Source of the DNA: Serratia fonticola | GTDB taxonomy: Bacteria; Pseudomonadota; Gammaproteobacteria; Enterobacterales; Enterobacteriaceae | DNA: 64,000 nt | Direction: 5' to 3' | Assembly (NCBI RefSeq): GCF_006715025.1 | Contig: NZ_VFMK01000001.1 | Coordinates: forward strand, 5,084,001 to 5,148,000 | Part shown: positions 35,535 through 44,759 of the stretch, piece by piece | Numbering within the stretch: the stretch's first letter is position 1 | How the letters are laid out: every line of letters starts with the position of its first letter | Notes under the pieces: model-generated | Told to the model about the DNA's origin: nothing | The model's database searches: none | What the model saw: only the letters and a program-made list of their open reading frames with translations | Translations under genes and position numbers: made by a program

Positions 35535-36683
35535 TTATTTGGCGTTGGAACGGTAAGTCTCAATCAGTTCGATAAAGTGATCGAACAGCGGTGCAGCATC
35601 GTGTGGGCCTGGGCTGGCTTCTGGATGCCCCTGGAAGCTGAACGCCGCTTTATCGGTACGGTGGATGCCCTGGACCGTGTGGTCGAACAGGGATTTATGC
35701 GTGACTCGCAGCGTGCTGGGCAGATTATTTTCATCTACGGCAAAACCGTGGTTCTGTGCGGTAATCATCACGGTGTTGTTATCCAGATCTTTCACCGGAT
35801 GGTTTCCGCCGTGGTGGCCGAGCTTCATCTTGACGGTTTTGGCACCGCTGGCCAGTGCCAGCAGTTGGTGGCCCAGGCAGATGCCAAACAGCGGGATATC
35901 CGTTTCCAGGAACCGCTTGATAGCGGTAATCGCGTAATCACAAGGCTCTGGGTCACCAGGGCCGTTGGAGAGGAAGATACCGTCCGGATTCATTTTCAGC
36001 ACCTCTTCAGCAGAGGTCTGTGCTGGTACCACCGTGAGGCGGCAACCGCGATCTACCAGCATGCGCAGGATATTGCGTTTTGCGCCAAAATCGTAGGCCA
36101 CCACATGGTAAGGCAATTCACTCGCAGGCTTGGCCTCCGGCAAGTCACCCGTCAACGTCCAACTGCCCTGCTGCCAGACGTAAGCCTCTTTGGTGGTCAC
36201 TTCTTTGGCCAGGTCCATCCCTTTCAGGCCAGGAAAAGCCTTGGCTTTCTGTAAAGCCAGATCGGCATCGGTGACATCACCCACGATAATGCAGCCATTC
36301 TGGGCACCTTTCTCACGCAGCAGACGCGTCAGCTTGCGGGTGTCGATGTCGGCAATCGCGACGATGTTGTGACGTTTGAGATAGTCTGACAATCCTGCTT
36401 CGCTACGGTAGTTGCTGGCAATCAATGGGAGGTCGCGAATAACAAGGCCTTGAGCATGAACAGCGGAGGATTCTTCGTCGGAAGCATTGGTGCCGACATT
36501 GCCGATATGAGGATAAGTAAGAGTAACGATCTGGCGGGAGTAGGAAGGATCAGTGAGGATTTCTTGATAACCGGTCATCGACGTATTGAAGACCACTTCC
36601 CCCACTGCCGTACCTTCTGCCCCGATGGCCCGACCGTGGAATTGGGTTCCGTCTTCCAGAACCAATAGCGCTGACTTAATCAA
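35535..36683 (-). CDS. carA: Carbamoyl phosphate synthase small chain
   Basis: CarA is the glutamine amidotransferase subunit that delivers ammonia to CarB. The 382-residue protein has the class I triad: Cys in FGICLGHQLL near 269 and His/Glu in FQGHPEASPGPHD near 353. I start it at TTG 36683, with GGAGGG seven bases upstream, because this gives the E. coli start (IKSALLVLEDGTQFHGRAIG), where the gene also begins with UUG. An in-frame ATG at 36710 would lie in the ArgR operator. Confidence 0.96.
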   Translation of the reverse strand: MIKSALLVLEDGTQFHGRAIGAEGTAVGEVVFNTSMTGYQEILTDPSYSRQIVTLTYPHIGNVGTNASDEESSAVHAQGLVIRDLPLIASNYRSEAGLSDYLKRHNIVAIADIDTRKLTRLLREKGAQNGCIIVGDVTDADLALQKAKAFPGLKGMDLAKEVTTKEAYVWQQGSWTLTGDLPEAKPASELPYHVVAYDFGAKRNILRMLVDRGCRLTVVPAQTSAEEVLKMNPDGIFLSNGPGDPEPCDYAITAIKRFLETDIPLFGICLGHQLLALASGAKTVKMKLGHHGGNHPVKDLDNNTVMITAQNHGFAVDENNLPSTLRVTHKSLFDHTVQGIHRTDKAAFSFQGHPEASPGPHDAAPLFDHFIELIETYRSNAK

Positions 36684-36693
36684 AACACCCTCC

Positions 36694-36732
36694 GAGGAAT
36701 AATCAATCACAATATTTGCATATTAATTCAGA
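36694..36732 (-). promoter_or_regulatory. Two ARG boxes (ArgR operator) of carAB
   Basis: The core TGCATATTAATTCA at 36717-36730 fits the ARG box pattern TGNATWWWWATNCA fully. A second, weaker 18-bp box lies at 36694-36711, separated by three bases, the standard ArgR hexamer spacing. They sit directly before the carA ribosome site. Confidence 0.75.
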
Positions 36733-37070
36733 TATCACGACCTAAATCAATGCAAAAACCGCCCTCAAGGCTAATTTTTGGCAAATTGGGCGCATTTTAA
36801 TGATGAGTGCCACGCTTGTCTACACAAAGCACCTTTTTTTCTCTTAATTTTGCTGACCTCAGTGGTTTATAGGCCCCACAGCCATAAAAACACCAGGAAA
36901 CTTGGGTTGGTAAACGGTTGCGAGACACAATGACAGAAAGAAACGCTTAAAACAGCTAAAATCTGTGATCAATGCACAGATTAAGGTCATAAAAGAAGGA
37001 TGACGAACAGATAACAATAATAAATAACAGCTAAAACAATAAATTTTAATGAAAGCTATATTTTCCAGGT
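36733..37070. other. AT-rich upstream region of carAB
   Basis: This stretch between carA and the dapB terminator holds no coding signal. It should contain the distal pyrimidine/purine-controlled carAB promoter known in enterobacteria, but I cannot place its elements with confidence. Confidence 0.4.
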
Positions 37071-37100
37071 TAAAAAAAAGGACAATAAAATTATTGCCCT
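37071..37100 (-). terminator. dapB terminator
   Basis: On the minus strand GGGCAATAA and TTATTGTCC form a stem followed by eight T residues, about 50 bases after the dapB stop. Confidence 0.88.
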
Positions 37101-37152
37101 ATTATCATAGCATTATGATCAACACAACCACATCACAATGGTGTTTAAAACA

Positions 37153-37974
37153 TTACAACTGGTCCAATCCGAGCACGTCACGCATATCAAACAATCCTTT
37201 TTGCTGCTTTGAAATCCAGGAAGCAGCACGCACGGCCCCATTGGCAAAAGTCATGCGGCTTGACGCTTTATGAGTAATCTCCACACGCTCACCAATGTCT
37301 GCAAACATGGCGGTATGCTCACCGACAATATCGCCAGCACGAATAGTGGCAAAGCCAATGCTGTTTGGATCACGCTCGCCGGTATAGCCAACACGCTCAT
37401 AGACCGCACACTCTTTCAGATCGCGGCCCAACGCGCCGGCAATCGCTTCGCCCATCGCCAATGCAGTGCCGGAAGGCGCATCCACTTTGTGGCGATGATG
37501 GGCTTCGATAATTTCGATATCGGTATAATCGCCCATGACTTTCGCCGCTTTCTCCAGCAGCTTCAGGACCACGTTGACCCCCACGCTGAAGTTGGCGGCA
37601 AACACGATACCAATCTGTTGTGCAGCAGCCTGGATCGCCGCTTTGCCCGCATCATCAAAACCGGTGGTACCAATCACCATCCCTTTGTTATGAGCCACAC
37701 AGAACGCCAGATGAGCCAATGTGCCTTCAGGCCGGGTGAAGTCGATCAGGATGTCAAAATCATTGGCGACCTTTTCCAGGTTATCGCTGACGATAACGCC
37801 TACCACACCAACGCCAGCCAGTTCACCGGCGTCGGTCCCCACCAGGCTGGAACCTGGGCGCTCCAGTGCCGCCCCCAAGACAACGCCCTGCGCCTGCTGC
37901 ACGGCCTGAATCAATTGACGCCCCATACGGCCACCGGAACCCGCAATCGCAATGCGAATTTGTGAATCTGTCAT
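37153..37974 (-). CDS. dapB: 4-Hydroxy-tetrahydrodipicolinate reductase
   Basis: DapB reduces hydroxytetrahydrodipicolinate with NAD(P)H in lysine and diaminopimelate synthesis. The 273-residue protein shows the nucleotide fold AIAGSGGRMGRQLI near residue 8, the GTTGFD loop near 102, and the catalytic EIIEAHHRHKVDAPSGTA motif with His159/Lys163 equivalents. Length agrees with E. coli (273). It is a monocistronic gene with its own terminator, upstream of carAB on the same strand. Confidence 0.97.
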   Translation of the reverse strand: MTDSQIRIAIAGSGGRMGRQLIQAVQQAQGVVLGAALERPGSSLVGTDAGELAGVGVVGVIVSDNLEKVANDFDILIDFTRPEGTLAHLAFCVAHNKGMVIGTTGFDDAGKAAIQAAAQQIGIVFAANFSVGVNVVLKLLEKAAKVMGDYTDIEIIEAHHRHKVDAPSGTALAMGEAIAGALGRDLKECAVYERVGYTGERDPNSIGFATIRAGDIVGEHTAMFADIGERVEITHKASSRMTFANGAVRAASWISKQQKGLFDMRDVLGLDQL

Positions 37975-38230
37975 ACTTCGCTCTCTTTTTTGGTCAGAAG
38001 CCGATCCTCGGCTATGCGTTCAGGGTAACTTTCTCCCCTTATCACTGCCAGAGGATTTCATTGAGGATTAGAAAATTATGATATCCCCGGCATTTCATCA
38101 GCAACGCTGTCAATCGATTAACAACCACCCAAGTCAGACCGCATCCCTGTTTTTACATAATCATGCACTCTTTATGCATGAGGATGAAAGGCCGTCGCAT
38201 CGATTTTATGCCATTTCTGCGGGTTGGAAT
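37975..38230. other. Spacer between ispH and dapB
   Basis: No gene is visible here; E. coli has rihC in this place and it is absent. The region presumably contains the dapB promoter, which I could not assign. Confidence 0.4.
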
Positions 38231-38258
38231 GCAAAACGGGGAGCCTAAGCTCCCCGTT
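38231..38258 (-). terminator. ispH terminator
   Basis: AACGGGGAGC at 38235-38244 pairs perfectly with GCTCCCCGTT at 38249-38258 around CTAA; a TTTT tail follows on the minus strand. It ends the ribF-ileS-lspA-fkpB-ispH operon. Confidence 0.88.
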
Positions 38259-38279
38259 GTTTACTCTGCATGGCGTTCG

Positions 38280-39233
38280 TCAGTCGATCTGCTTAACATC
38301 CATCCGCAGCTCTTTCGGCACTTCAAACACGATATTCTCTTCACGGCCGCTGATCTCATGGACGTCTTTGCCACCCATCGCCTTCAGGCGGCTGATGACT
38401 TCCTGAACCAGTACATCTGGCGCTGAAGCGCCAGCGGTGACGCCAATATTGCTGGCATCCTTCAACCAGGCTTCCTGAATATCCGCTGCCGAATCGATCA
38501 GATAGGCCGGTTTGCCAACGCGTTGAGCCAGCTCGGCCAGACGGTTAGAATTGGATGAGTTTTTTGATCCCACCACCAACACCACATCGGCATCGCCAGC
38601 CAGATTACGTACCGCTTCCTGGCGGTTAGTGGTGGCATAGCAAATATCGTCTTTACGTGGCCCGATAATATCCGGGAAGCGCTTGCGCAAGGCATCAATC
38701 ACGTCCGAAGTGTCATCTACAGACAGCGTGGTCTGCGTCATAAAGCACAGGTTACGTTCATTCTTCACCTGCAGCTTCCAGACATCTTCCGGCGACTCAA
38801 CCAAATACATCCCCCCTTGTGGGTTACTGTACTGTCCCATGGTGCCTTCTACTTCCGGGTGCCCTGCATGACCAATCAGGATCGCCTCAACGCCCTTACG
38901 GCTGGCCCGAGCGACTTCCATGTGCACTTTGGTCACCAACGGACAAGTGGCATCGAACAGCATGGTCAGATCGCGAGCTTTGGCTTCTGCCCGAACGGCT
39001 TGTGAAACGCCATGGGCAGAAAAAATCAGGATCGAGCCATCCGGCACTTCCGAAATCTCTTCAATAAAGACCGCACCACGCTCACGCAGGCTATCAACCA
39101 CATAGCGGTTGTGCACCACTTCGTGGCGCACGTAAATCGGTGCGCCATAAATCTCCAGCGCACGCTCCACAATGCTGATCGCACGATCAACCCCGGCGCA
39201 GAAACCACGCGGGTTAGCCAGCAATATTTGCAT
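38280..39233 (-). CDS. ispH: 4-Hydroxy-3-methylbut-2-enyl diphosphate reductase
   Basis: IspH is the last enzyme of the MEP isoprenoid pathway, converting HMBPP into IPP and DMAPP with a 4Fe-4S cluster. The 317-residue protein has its three conserved cysteines: NPRGFCAGVDRA (Cys12), FDATCPLVTKVH (about 96) and DDICYATTNRQ (about 197), and the EVHNRYVV and GHAGHPEVEGT motifs. It overlaps the end of fkpB by 20 bases. Confidence 0.97.
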   Translation of the reverse strand: MQILLANPRGFCAGVDRAISIVERALEIYGAPIYVRHEVVHNRYVVDSLRERGAVFIEEISEVPDGSILIFSAHGVSQAVRAEAKARDLTMLFDATCPLVTKVHMEVARASRKGVEAILIGHAGHPEVEGTMGQYSNPQGGMYLVESPEDVWKLQVKNERNLCFMTQTTLSVDDTSDVIDALRKRFPDIIGPRKDDICYATTNRQEAVRNLAGDADVVLVVGSKNSSNSNRLAELAQRVGKPAYLIDSAADIQEAWLKDASNIGVTAGASAPDVLVQEVISRLKAMGGKDVHEISGREENIVFEVPKELRMDVKQID

Positions 39234-39684
39234 GTGTCTCCTCCTGCTGCGGATCGATCGCCAGCACTTCGATGTCGAAAGTCACCGCGTGCCCCGCCAA
39301 CGGATGGTTGAAATCAACGGTGATGGAATCCTCCGCCACTTCACGCACCACCCCCGGCATTTCACTGCCATCGATAGCGGTAAACAACATGATGGTACCC
39401 ACATCCGGTACGCCGGTTTCGGTAAAATCACGACGCGAGAAGAACTGGATCAAATCCGGATTCTCCTCACCGAACGCCGCTTCCGGCGGCAGGGTAAAGG
39501 CGCATTTGTCCCCGACATTCAGGCCGATCAACTGCTGTTCCAGCGGGGCTGACAGGCTGCCATCACCCAGACGAAACAGCGCGGGTTTGCCGTTACCCCG
39601 CGTAGACTCAGCCGTTGAGCCATCCGCCAGTTTCAGCGTAAAGTGCACCAGTACTGCGCTGTTGCCGTTAACCTGAGCCGTCAT
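39214..39684 (-). CDS. fkpB: FKBP-type peptidyl-prolyl isomerase FkpB (SlpA)
   Basis: FkpB is a cytoplasmic prolyl isomerase and chaperone of the SlyD/FKBP group. The 156-residue protein has the FKBP core (VLVHFTLKLADGS, NGKPALFRLGDG, FDIEVLAI) and the inserted chaperone flap (about 75-125, including DLIQFFSRRDF and AIDGSEMPGVV). ATG 39684 starts one base after the lspA stop; an ATG at 39708 would overlap lspA. Fourth gene of the ribF-to-ispH operon. Confidence 0.94.
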   Translation of the reverse strand: MTAQVNGNSAVLVHFTLKLADGSTAESTRGNGKPALFRLGDGSLSAPLEQQLIGLNVGDKCAFTLPPEAAFGEENPDLIQFFSRRDFTETGVPDVGTIMLFTAIDGSEMPGVVREVAEDSITVDFNHPLAGHAVTFDIEVLAIDPQQEETHANIAG

Positions 39685-39685
39685 G

Positions 39686-40192
39686 TTAGTTACCTTCGCC
39701 CTTGACACTTTTCTTCGCCGGCAGGAACCCTTCCAGCACGATCATCGCTGCACCAACGCAGATAAAACTGTCGGCCAGGTTAAAGGTTGGGTAATGCCAG
39801 TTACCGACGTAGAAATCGATAAAATCGACCACAAAACCGTGCCACAGACGATCAAACAGATTACCGAGCGCACCGCCGATAATAAAAGCATAGGCGATGT
39901 TGTTCAGCTTTTGCTGGGCACTGCTGCGATACATCATCACCAGCAGCACCACCACGATAGCGATAGCGATACCGGCAAAGAACCAGCGCTGCCAGCCACC
40001 GTGATCCGCCAGGAAGCTGAACGCCGCACCGTAATTACGGGCGTAGTACAGGTTGAATGACGGGAACAACGGCTGGGTCTGGCCCAGCACGAAGTGACTC
40101 AGGATCCACTGTTTGCTGGCAAGATCCAGCGCCAGCACCACCACTACCAGCCACAGCCAGCGCAAGCCGGTCGAACTTATCGGTTTACTCAT
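39686..40192 (-). CDS. lspA: Lipoprotein signal peptidase
   Basis: LspA removes signal peptides from prolipoproteins in the inner membrane. The 168-residue protein has four membrane segments and the two catalytic aspartate motifs GGALGNLFDRL (near 115-125) and NLADSFICVGA (near 140-150), besides RNYGAAFSFL. I start at ATG 40192, which yields the E. coli-like beginning MSKPISSTGLRWLWL, 13 bases after the ileS stop. Confidence 0.96.
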   Translation of the reverse strand: MSKPISSTGLRWLWLVVVVLALDLASKQWILSHFVLGQTQPLFPSFNLYYARNYGAAFSFLADHGGWQRWFFAGIAIAIVVVLLVMMYRSSAQQKLNNIAYAFIIGGALGNLFDRLWHGFVVDFIDFYVGNWHYPTFNLADSFICVGAAMIVLEGFLPAKKSVKGEGN

Positions 40193-40205
40193 CAGGCGCT
40201 TGTTC

Positions 40206-43022
40206 TCAGGCAAAGTTACGTTTTTCACCGTCACCGGCTACGTTGGTCACACAGCGGCCACAGATGTCTGCGTGCTCCGCGACCTGGCCGATATCGGTGG
40301 TGTAATGCCAGCAACGTGGGCATTTCTCACCCGCGGCAGTGCTGAATGCGATTTTCAGCCCCTTCAGCAGTTCGCTCTGTTGCGCATCCGCTGGCGCATC
40401 AGCCAGCGGTGCTACGCTGGCTGATGAAGTCAGCAGAACAAAACGCAGTTCGTCCTGCAGACTATTGAGGTGTGCAGCCAGATCGCTGTCGGCATATAAG
40501 GTCACCGCCGCTTCCAACGAACCGCCAATGCGTTTGTCAGCACGAGCCTGCTCCAACACCTTGTTTACTTCGCCACGCACCTTCAGCAATTCGGCCCAGA
40601 ACGCATCATTCATGCCTTCACCTTCCGGCAAACCGAACAGGCCGTTGTACCACTCTTCAGTGAACACATACTGAGCACGTTGCCCCGGCAGGAAGCCCCA
40701 GATCTCATCGGCAGTAAACGACATGATCGGCGCCATCCAGCGTACCAGTGCTTCTGCAATGTGGAACAGAGCCGTCTGGCAGCTACGGCGCGCTACGCTG
40801 TCGCTCTTGGCGGTGTACTGGCGGTCTTTAATGATGTCGAGATAGAAGGAGCCCATTTCAACCGAGCAGAACTGCATCAGGCGCTGTACCACTTCATGGA
40901 AATCGTAATTGGCATATGCCTGTTCGATATCCTGCTGAGCGGCTAATGCACGCCCTACCGCCCAACGATCCAGCACCACCATCTCATCCGGTGCCACACA
41001 GTCAGTACGGGGATCAAACCCGTTCAGGTTCGCCAGCAAGAAGCGCGCGGTATTACGGATACGGCGATAAGAATCGGCGGCACGCTTGAGGATCTCATCA
41101 GAAACCGCGATCTCACCGGTATAGTCGGTAGAGGCCACCCACAAACGCAGAATATCGCCACCCAGCTTGTTCATCACGTCCTGTGGACTGATGGTGTTGC
41201 CGATAGACTTGGACATTTTGCGACCCTGACCGTCCACGGTGAAGCCGTGGGTCAGCACTTCTTTATAAGGTGCCTTGCCTTTCATGGCGGTGGAAATCAT
41301 CAACGATGACATAAACCAGCCACGATGTTGGTCGGAACCTTCCAGATACATGTCAGCCCCATGGCCATGGAATTCTGGGCGCACGTCCACGACCGAAGCG
41401 TGTGTTGAACCAGAATCAAACCACACGTCCAGCGTGTCTGGGACTTTGACATACTCTGCCGCTTCCGCGCCGAGAATATCGGCAGGATCCAGATCCCACC
41501 ATGCCTGGATACCGTCCTGCTCAACGCGCTTGGCCACTTCTTCCATCAGCTCAACGCTGCGCGGATGAAGCTGTTCGGTATCTTTGTGCACGAACAGAGA
41601 CATAGGCACACCCCAGGTACGCTGACGAGAGATACACCAGTCCGGGCGGTTAGCCACCATCGTTTCGATACGCGCCTGACCCCAATCAGGGATCCACTGC
41701 ACGCCTTTGATCTCTTCCAGCGACTGCTTGCGCAGGCCTTTTTGATCCATGCTGATAAACCACTGTGGCGTCGCACGGAAGATGATCGGCGTTTTATGGC
41801 GCCAGCAGCACGGATAGCTGTGCTGTAATTTCTCAACGTGCAGCAACGCGCCTTTGTCACGCAATAACTCAACGATCAGGTCGTTGGCTTTAAACACGAA
41901 CTTGCCATCCAATGAAGGATAGGTGCCGGTCAGGTAGCAGCCGTTCGGCCCTACCGGGTTTGCCACTTCCAGGCCATATTTCTGGCCGATAACGAAGTCA
42001 TCCGGACCATGGCCAGGTGCGGTATGTACCGCACCGGTACCGGCATCCAGCGTCACGTGATCGCCCAGGATCGCAGGCACATCGAAGCCCATAAACGGAT
42101 GCGTGAAGCGCATCAGTTCCAGATCGCTGCCTTTGCAGTTGCCCAGCACTTGCCAATGGGTAATGCCAGCGCGCTTCATCACGCTTTCAACCAAATCCGC
42201 TGCCAGGATCAGGCATTGGCCCTCAACCTGTACCAATTGGTAGACGAACTCCGGGTTCAATGAGATAGCGCGGTTTGCTGGCAGAGTCCAGGGAGTGGTT
42301 GTCCAGATCACCAGAGAAACCGGGCCGTTAACGCTGTTCACCCCAAACTTGGCCGCCACTGCCGCCGCATCAACCGCATGGAAAGCGACGTCAATGGATG
42401 GCGACGTTTTGTCGTAATACTCTACTTCGGCTTCCGCCAGAGAAGAACCGCAATCCGTACACCAGTGTACCGGCTTGGCACCCTTGAGCAGATGACCATT
42501 GCTGATGATCTTACCCAACGCACGAATGATGTTGGCTTCGGTCTGGAAGTTCATGGTCAGATAGGGGTGATCCCAATCGCCCAGCACGCCCAGACGGATA
42601 AAGTCTTTCTTCTGGCCTTCGACCTGCTCAGCGGCGTATTCGCGACATTTCTGGCGGAATTCAGCCGGTGTCAGTTTCTCACCCGGTTTGCCATACAGTT
42701 GCTCAACCTTCAGTTCGATAGGCAGACCGTGACAGTCCCAGCCTGGAACATAAGGTGAATCAAAGCCAGCCATCCCTTTTGACTTGATAATAATGTCTTT
42801 GAGGATCTTGTTTACCGAGTGACCAATATGAATGCTGCCATTCGCATAAGGAGGGCCGTCATGCAGAATGAAGGATTTTTTGCCCTTTTTGGCAGCGCGA
42901 ATAATCCCGTACAGATCCTGTTCATACCAACGGTCGAGCATGCCAGGTTCACGCTTGGCGAGATCGCCACGCATCGGGAACCCTGTTTCCGGCAAGTTCA
43001 GGGTATTCTTGTAGTCACTCAT
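40206..43022 (-). CDS. ileS: Isoleucyl-tRNA synthetase
   Basis: The 938-residue class I synthetase charges tRNA-Ile. It contains the HIGH motif (SIHIGHSVNK near 64-73), the editing domain (about 190-400, with TTTPWTLPANRAI), the KMSKS motif (GRKMSKSIGN near 602) and the C-terminal zinc finger (CPRCWHY and CGRCVTNV). It belongs to the bacterial IleS1 type with a normal length. It lies between ribF and lspA in the conserved operon. Confidence 0.98.
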   Translation of the reverse strand: MSDYKNTLNLPETGFPMRGDLAKREPGMLDRWYEQDLYGIIRAAKKGKKSFILHDGPPYANGSIHIGHSVNKILKDIIIKSKGMAGFDSPYVPGWDCHGLPIELKVEQLYGKPGEKLTPAEFRQKCREYAAEQVEGQKKDFIRLGVLGDWDHPYLTMNFQTEANIIRALGKIISNGHLLKGAKPVHWCTDCGSSLAEAEVEYYDKTSPSIDVAFHAVDAAAVAAKFGVNSVNGPVSLVIWTTTPWTLPANRAISLNPEFVYQLVQVEGQCLILAADLVESVMKRAGITHWQVLGNCKGSDLELMRFTHPFMGFDVPAILGDHVTLDAGTGAVHTAPGHGPDDFVIGQKYGLEVANPVGPNGCYLTGTYPSLDGKFVFKANDLIVELLRDKGALLHVEKLQHSYPCCWRHKTPIIFRATPQWFISMDQKGLRKQSLEEIKGVQWIPDWGQARIETMVANRPDWCISRQRTWGVPMSLFVHKDTEQLHPRSVELMEEVAKRVEQDGIQAWWDLDPADILGAEAAEYVKVPDTLDVWFDSGSTHASVVDVRPEFHGHGADMYLEGSDQHRGWFMSSLMISTAMKGKAPYKEVLTHGFTVDGQGRKMSKSIGNTISPQDVMNKLGGDILRLWVASTDYTGEIAVSDEILKRAADSYRRIRNTARFLLANLNGFDPRTDCVAPDEMVVLDRWAVGRALAAQQDIEQAYANYDFHEVVQRLMQFCSVEMGSFYLDIIKDRQYTAKSDSVARRSCQTALFHIAEALVRWMAPIMSFTADEIWGFLPGQRAQYVFTEEWYNGLFGLPEGEGMNDAFWAELLKVRGEVNKVLEQARADKRIGGSLEAAVTLYADSDLAAHLNSLQDELRFVLLTSSASVAPLADAPADAQQSELLKGLKIAFSTAAGEKCPRCWHYTTDIGQVAEHADICGRCVTNVAGDGEKRNFA

Positions 43023-43053
43023 TAGATTCTCGATCTCGTTTCGGTTCGTAAGA

Positions 43054-43992
43054 TTAAGCCGGTGTCTGTAGCCCGAAAAACGTCCGGGCAGTCACCACAT
43101 CATTGGCGATTTGCTGCTTCAGCGCATCGAGCGAAGCAAAACGCTGTTCATTGCGCAATTTTGCGCGGAGCACCACGTCGAGGTGGCGCCCATACAGATC
43201 CATTGTGACATCCAGCAAATGCACTTCCAGTTGCTGACGGACGCCCGCAACGGTTGGGCGCGTACCAATATTGGCCACGCCTGGCAAAGGTTTCGGGCCC
43301 AGGCCATAAACATCGACCGCATAGACCCCTTTCACCGGGGCGACTAAACGTTTGAGCGGCAGATTGGCCGTTGGGAAACCGATGGTTCGCCCCAATTCAT
43401 CACCATGGACCACACGCCCGGAAATACGGTAAGGATGCCCAAGCAGGGTTTCCGCCAACGGCAAATCATCCTCACGCAGCGCATTACGAATAGCCGTGCT
43501 GCTGATGCGCCGATCGCCTTCACGGAAGGTCGGTGTACTGACCACCTCAAAACCGTACTCTTCACCGGCTTTCTGCAACAACGGAAAATCCCCTTGGCGA
43601 CCAGCGCCAAAGCGGAAATCATCCCCCACCATCAGGAATTTCACTCCCAGCTTTTCCACCAGCAACTCGGCAACAAAAGCCTGCGCGGTATGGGCGGCAA
43701 AACGGGGATCAAACTTGACGCACAGCAAGTAGTCAACCCCGGCCTGCGCCAGGTATTTGGCCTTGTCACGCAAACGCGTAAGACGGGCCGGCGCTTTGTC
43801 CGCAGCAAACAACTCCAACGGCTGTGGCTCAAAGATCATGACGATCACCGGCAGCCCCAGGCGTTGACCAACCTGTTTCAGTTGCGCCAACAACGCCTTG
43901 TGACCGCGATGTACGCCGTCAAAGTTGCCGATGGTAAGCACGCAACCATGGTGGCGTGCCCGGATATTATGGATCCCGCGAATTAGCTGCAT
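43054..43992 (-). CDS. ribF: Bifunctional riboflavin kinase/FMN adenylyltransferase
   Basis: RibF phosphorylates riboflavin to FMN and adenylates it to FAD. The 312-residue protein has the adenylyltransferase domain first (GNFDGVHRGHKAL near 23-35, ISSTAIRNAL near 165) and the flavokinase domain after about residue 185 (GRTIGFPTANL, GVYAVDV, VANIGTRPTV). It is the first gene of the ribF-ileS-lspA-fkpB-ispH operon and is divergent from rpsT. Confidence 0.97.
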   Translation of the reverse strand: MQLIRGIHNIRARHHGCVLTIGNFDGVHRGHKALLAQLKQVGQRLGLPVIVMIFEPQPLELFAADKAPARLTRLRDKAKYLAQAGVDYLLCVKFDPRFAAHTAQAFVAELLVEKLGVKFLMVGDDFRFGAGRQGDFPLLQKAGEEYGFEVVSTPTFREGDRRISSTAIRNALREDDLPLAETLLGHPYRISGRVVHGDELGRTIGFPTANLPLKRLVAPVKGVYAVDVYGLGPKPLPGVANIGTRPTVAGVRQQLEVHLLDVTMDLYGRHLDVVLRAKLRNEQRFASLDALKQQIANDVVTARTFFGLQTPA

Positions 43993-44222
43993 AGCTGGCT
44001 CAAAACAGTGGAAATCGGCGGATTATACCTTGTACAGCGGTTAAGGTTAACCCGCGATTGGTTCCTTTGATGTAATAGCCCATACCATACCGGAGGAAAA
44101 TCACCTTCACCACCGTTAATCGGGCTCAAAACGTGTTATATTCCACGCCGGATATCAAGCTTGCCTTCCGGCAGTCGCTTGAAAGACGGGGGATGATCCA
44201 TCACCACCAGCCGCTTGCAGAC

Positions 44223-44238
44223 TGTGATACAAATCACA
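44223..44238. promoter_or_regulatory. Perfect CRP-type site between ribF and rpsT
   Basis: TGTGATACAAATCACA contains both CRP half-sites, TGTGA and TCACA, at the exact six-base spacing. It lies about 230 bp from ribF and about 200 bp from rpsT. Other than this and the rpsT promoter, 43993-44429 shows no gene; E. coli yaaY has no recognisable counterpart. Confidence 0.55.
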
Positions 44239-44352
44239 TGGCGATTTTTCTCGCGAAACACTGTATTCCCATGGCCGAAGCTGGTAAAATCCTGCGCCAT
44301 CACAACGTAGCAAGTGCCGCCCGTACAAACGGCGCTTATTTGCACAAATCCA

Positions 44353-44381
44353 TTGACAAACGAAGGCTAAAAGGGCATATT
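44353..44381 (+). promoter_or_regulatory. rpsT promoter
   Basis: TTGACA and CATATT are separated by 17 bases, with the -10 about 50 bp before the rpsT start codon. The perfect -35 fits a strong ribosomal-protein promoter. Confidence 0.75.
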
Positions 44382-44429
44382 CCTCGGCCTTTGAATTGTC
44401 CTCAATAGAATATATTTGGGAGTTGGACC

Positions 44430-44693
44430 TTGGCTAATATCAAATCAGCTAAGAAACGCGCCGTACAGTCTGAGAAACGCCGCAAGCATAACGCTAGCCG
44501 TCGCTCAATGGTGCGTACCTTCATCAAGAAGGTAGACGCAGCTATCGCAGCTGGCGACAAAGAAGCAGCACAAAACGCATTCCTCGTAATGCAACCACTT
44601 GTAGATCGCCAGGCAGCTAAAGGCCTGATCCACAAGAACAAAGCAGCACGTCATAAGTCAAACCTGACTGCGCGTATCAACGCAATGCAATAA
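44430..44693 (+). CDS. rpsT: 30S ribosomal protein S20
   Basis: S20 binds 16S rRNA early in small-subunit assembly. The 87-residue, highly basic protein is nearly identical to E. coli S20 (MANIKSAKKRAVQSEKRRKH start, ending NAMQ). The start codon is TTG at 44430, as in E. coli, where the weak UUG start is part of translational autoregulation. GGGAG lies about eight bases upstream. Confidence 0.98.
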   Translation: MANIKSAKKRAVQSEKRRKHNASRRSMVRTFIKKVDAAIAAGDKEAAQNAFLVMQPLVDRQAAKGLIHKNKAARHKSNLTARINAMQ

Positions 44694-44714
44694 GCATTTC
44701 GTTGTCTGCTTGTT

Positions 44715-44742
44715 AAAAAAACCGGCCTTGGCCGGTTTTTTT
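44715..44742. terminator. rpsT terminator, shared with nhaR
   Basis: ACCGGCC and GGCCGGT form a stem flanked by an A-run and a seven-base T-run, so it works for rpsT and for the convergent nhaR. Confidence 0.9.
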
Positions 44743-44759
44743 ACGCCTCAATATCATGC

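Noticed and set aside
44136..44345. Possible yaaY-like small gene between ribF and rpsT
   Set aside because: The 69-residue translation does not resemble YaaY as I remember it, and the CRP site lies within it.
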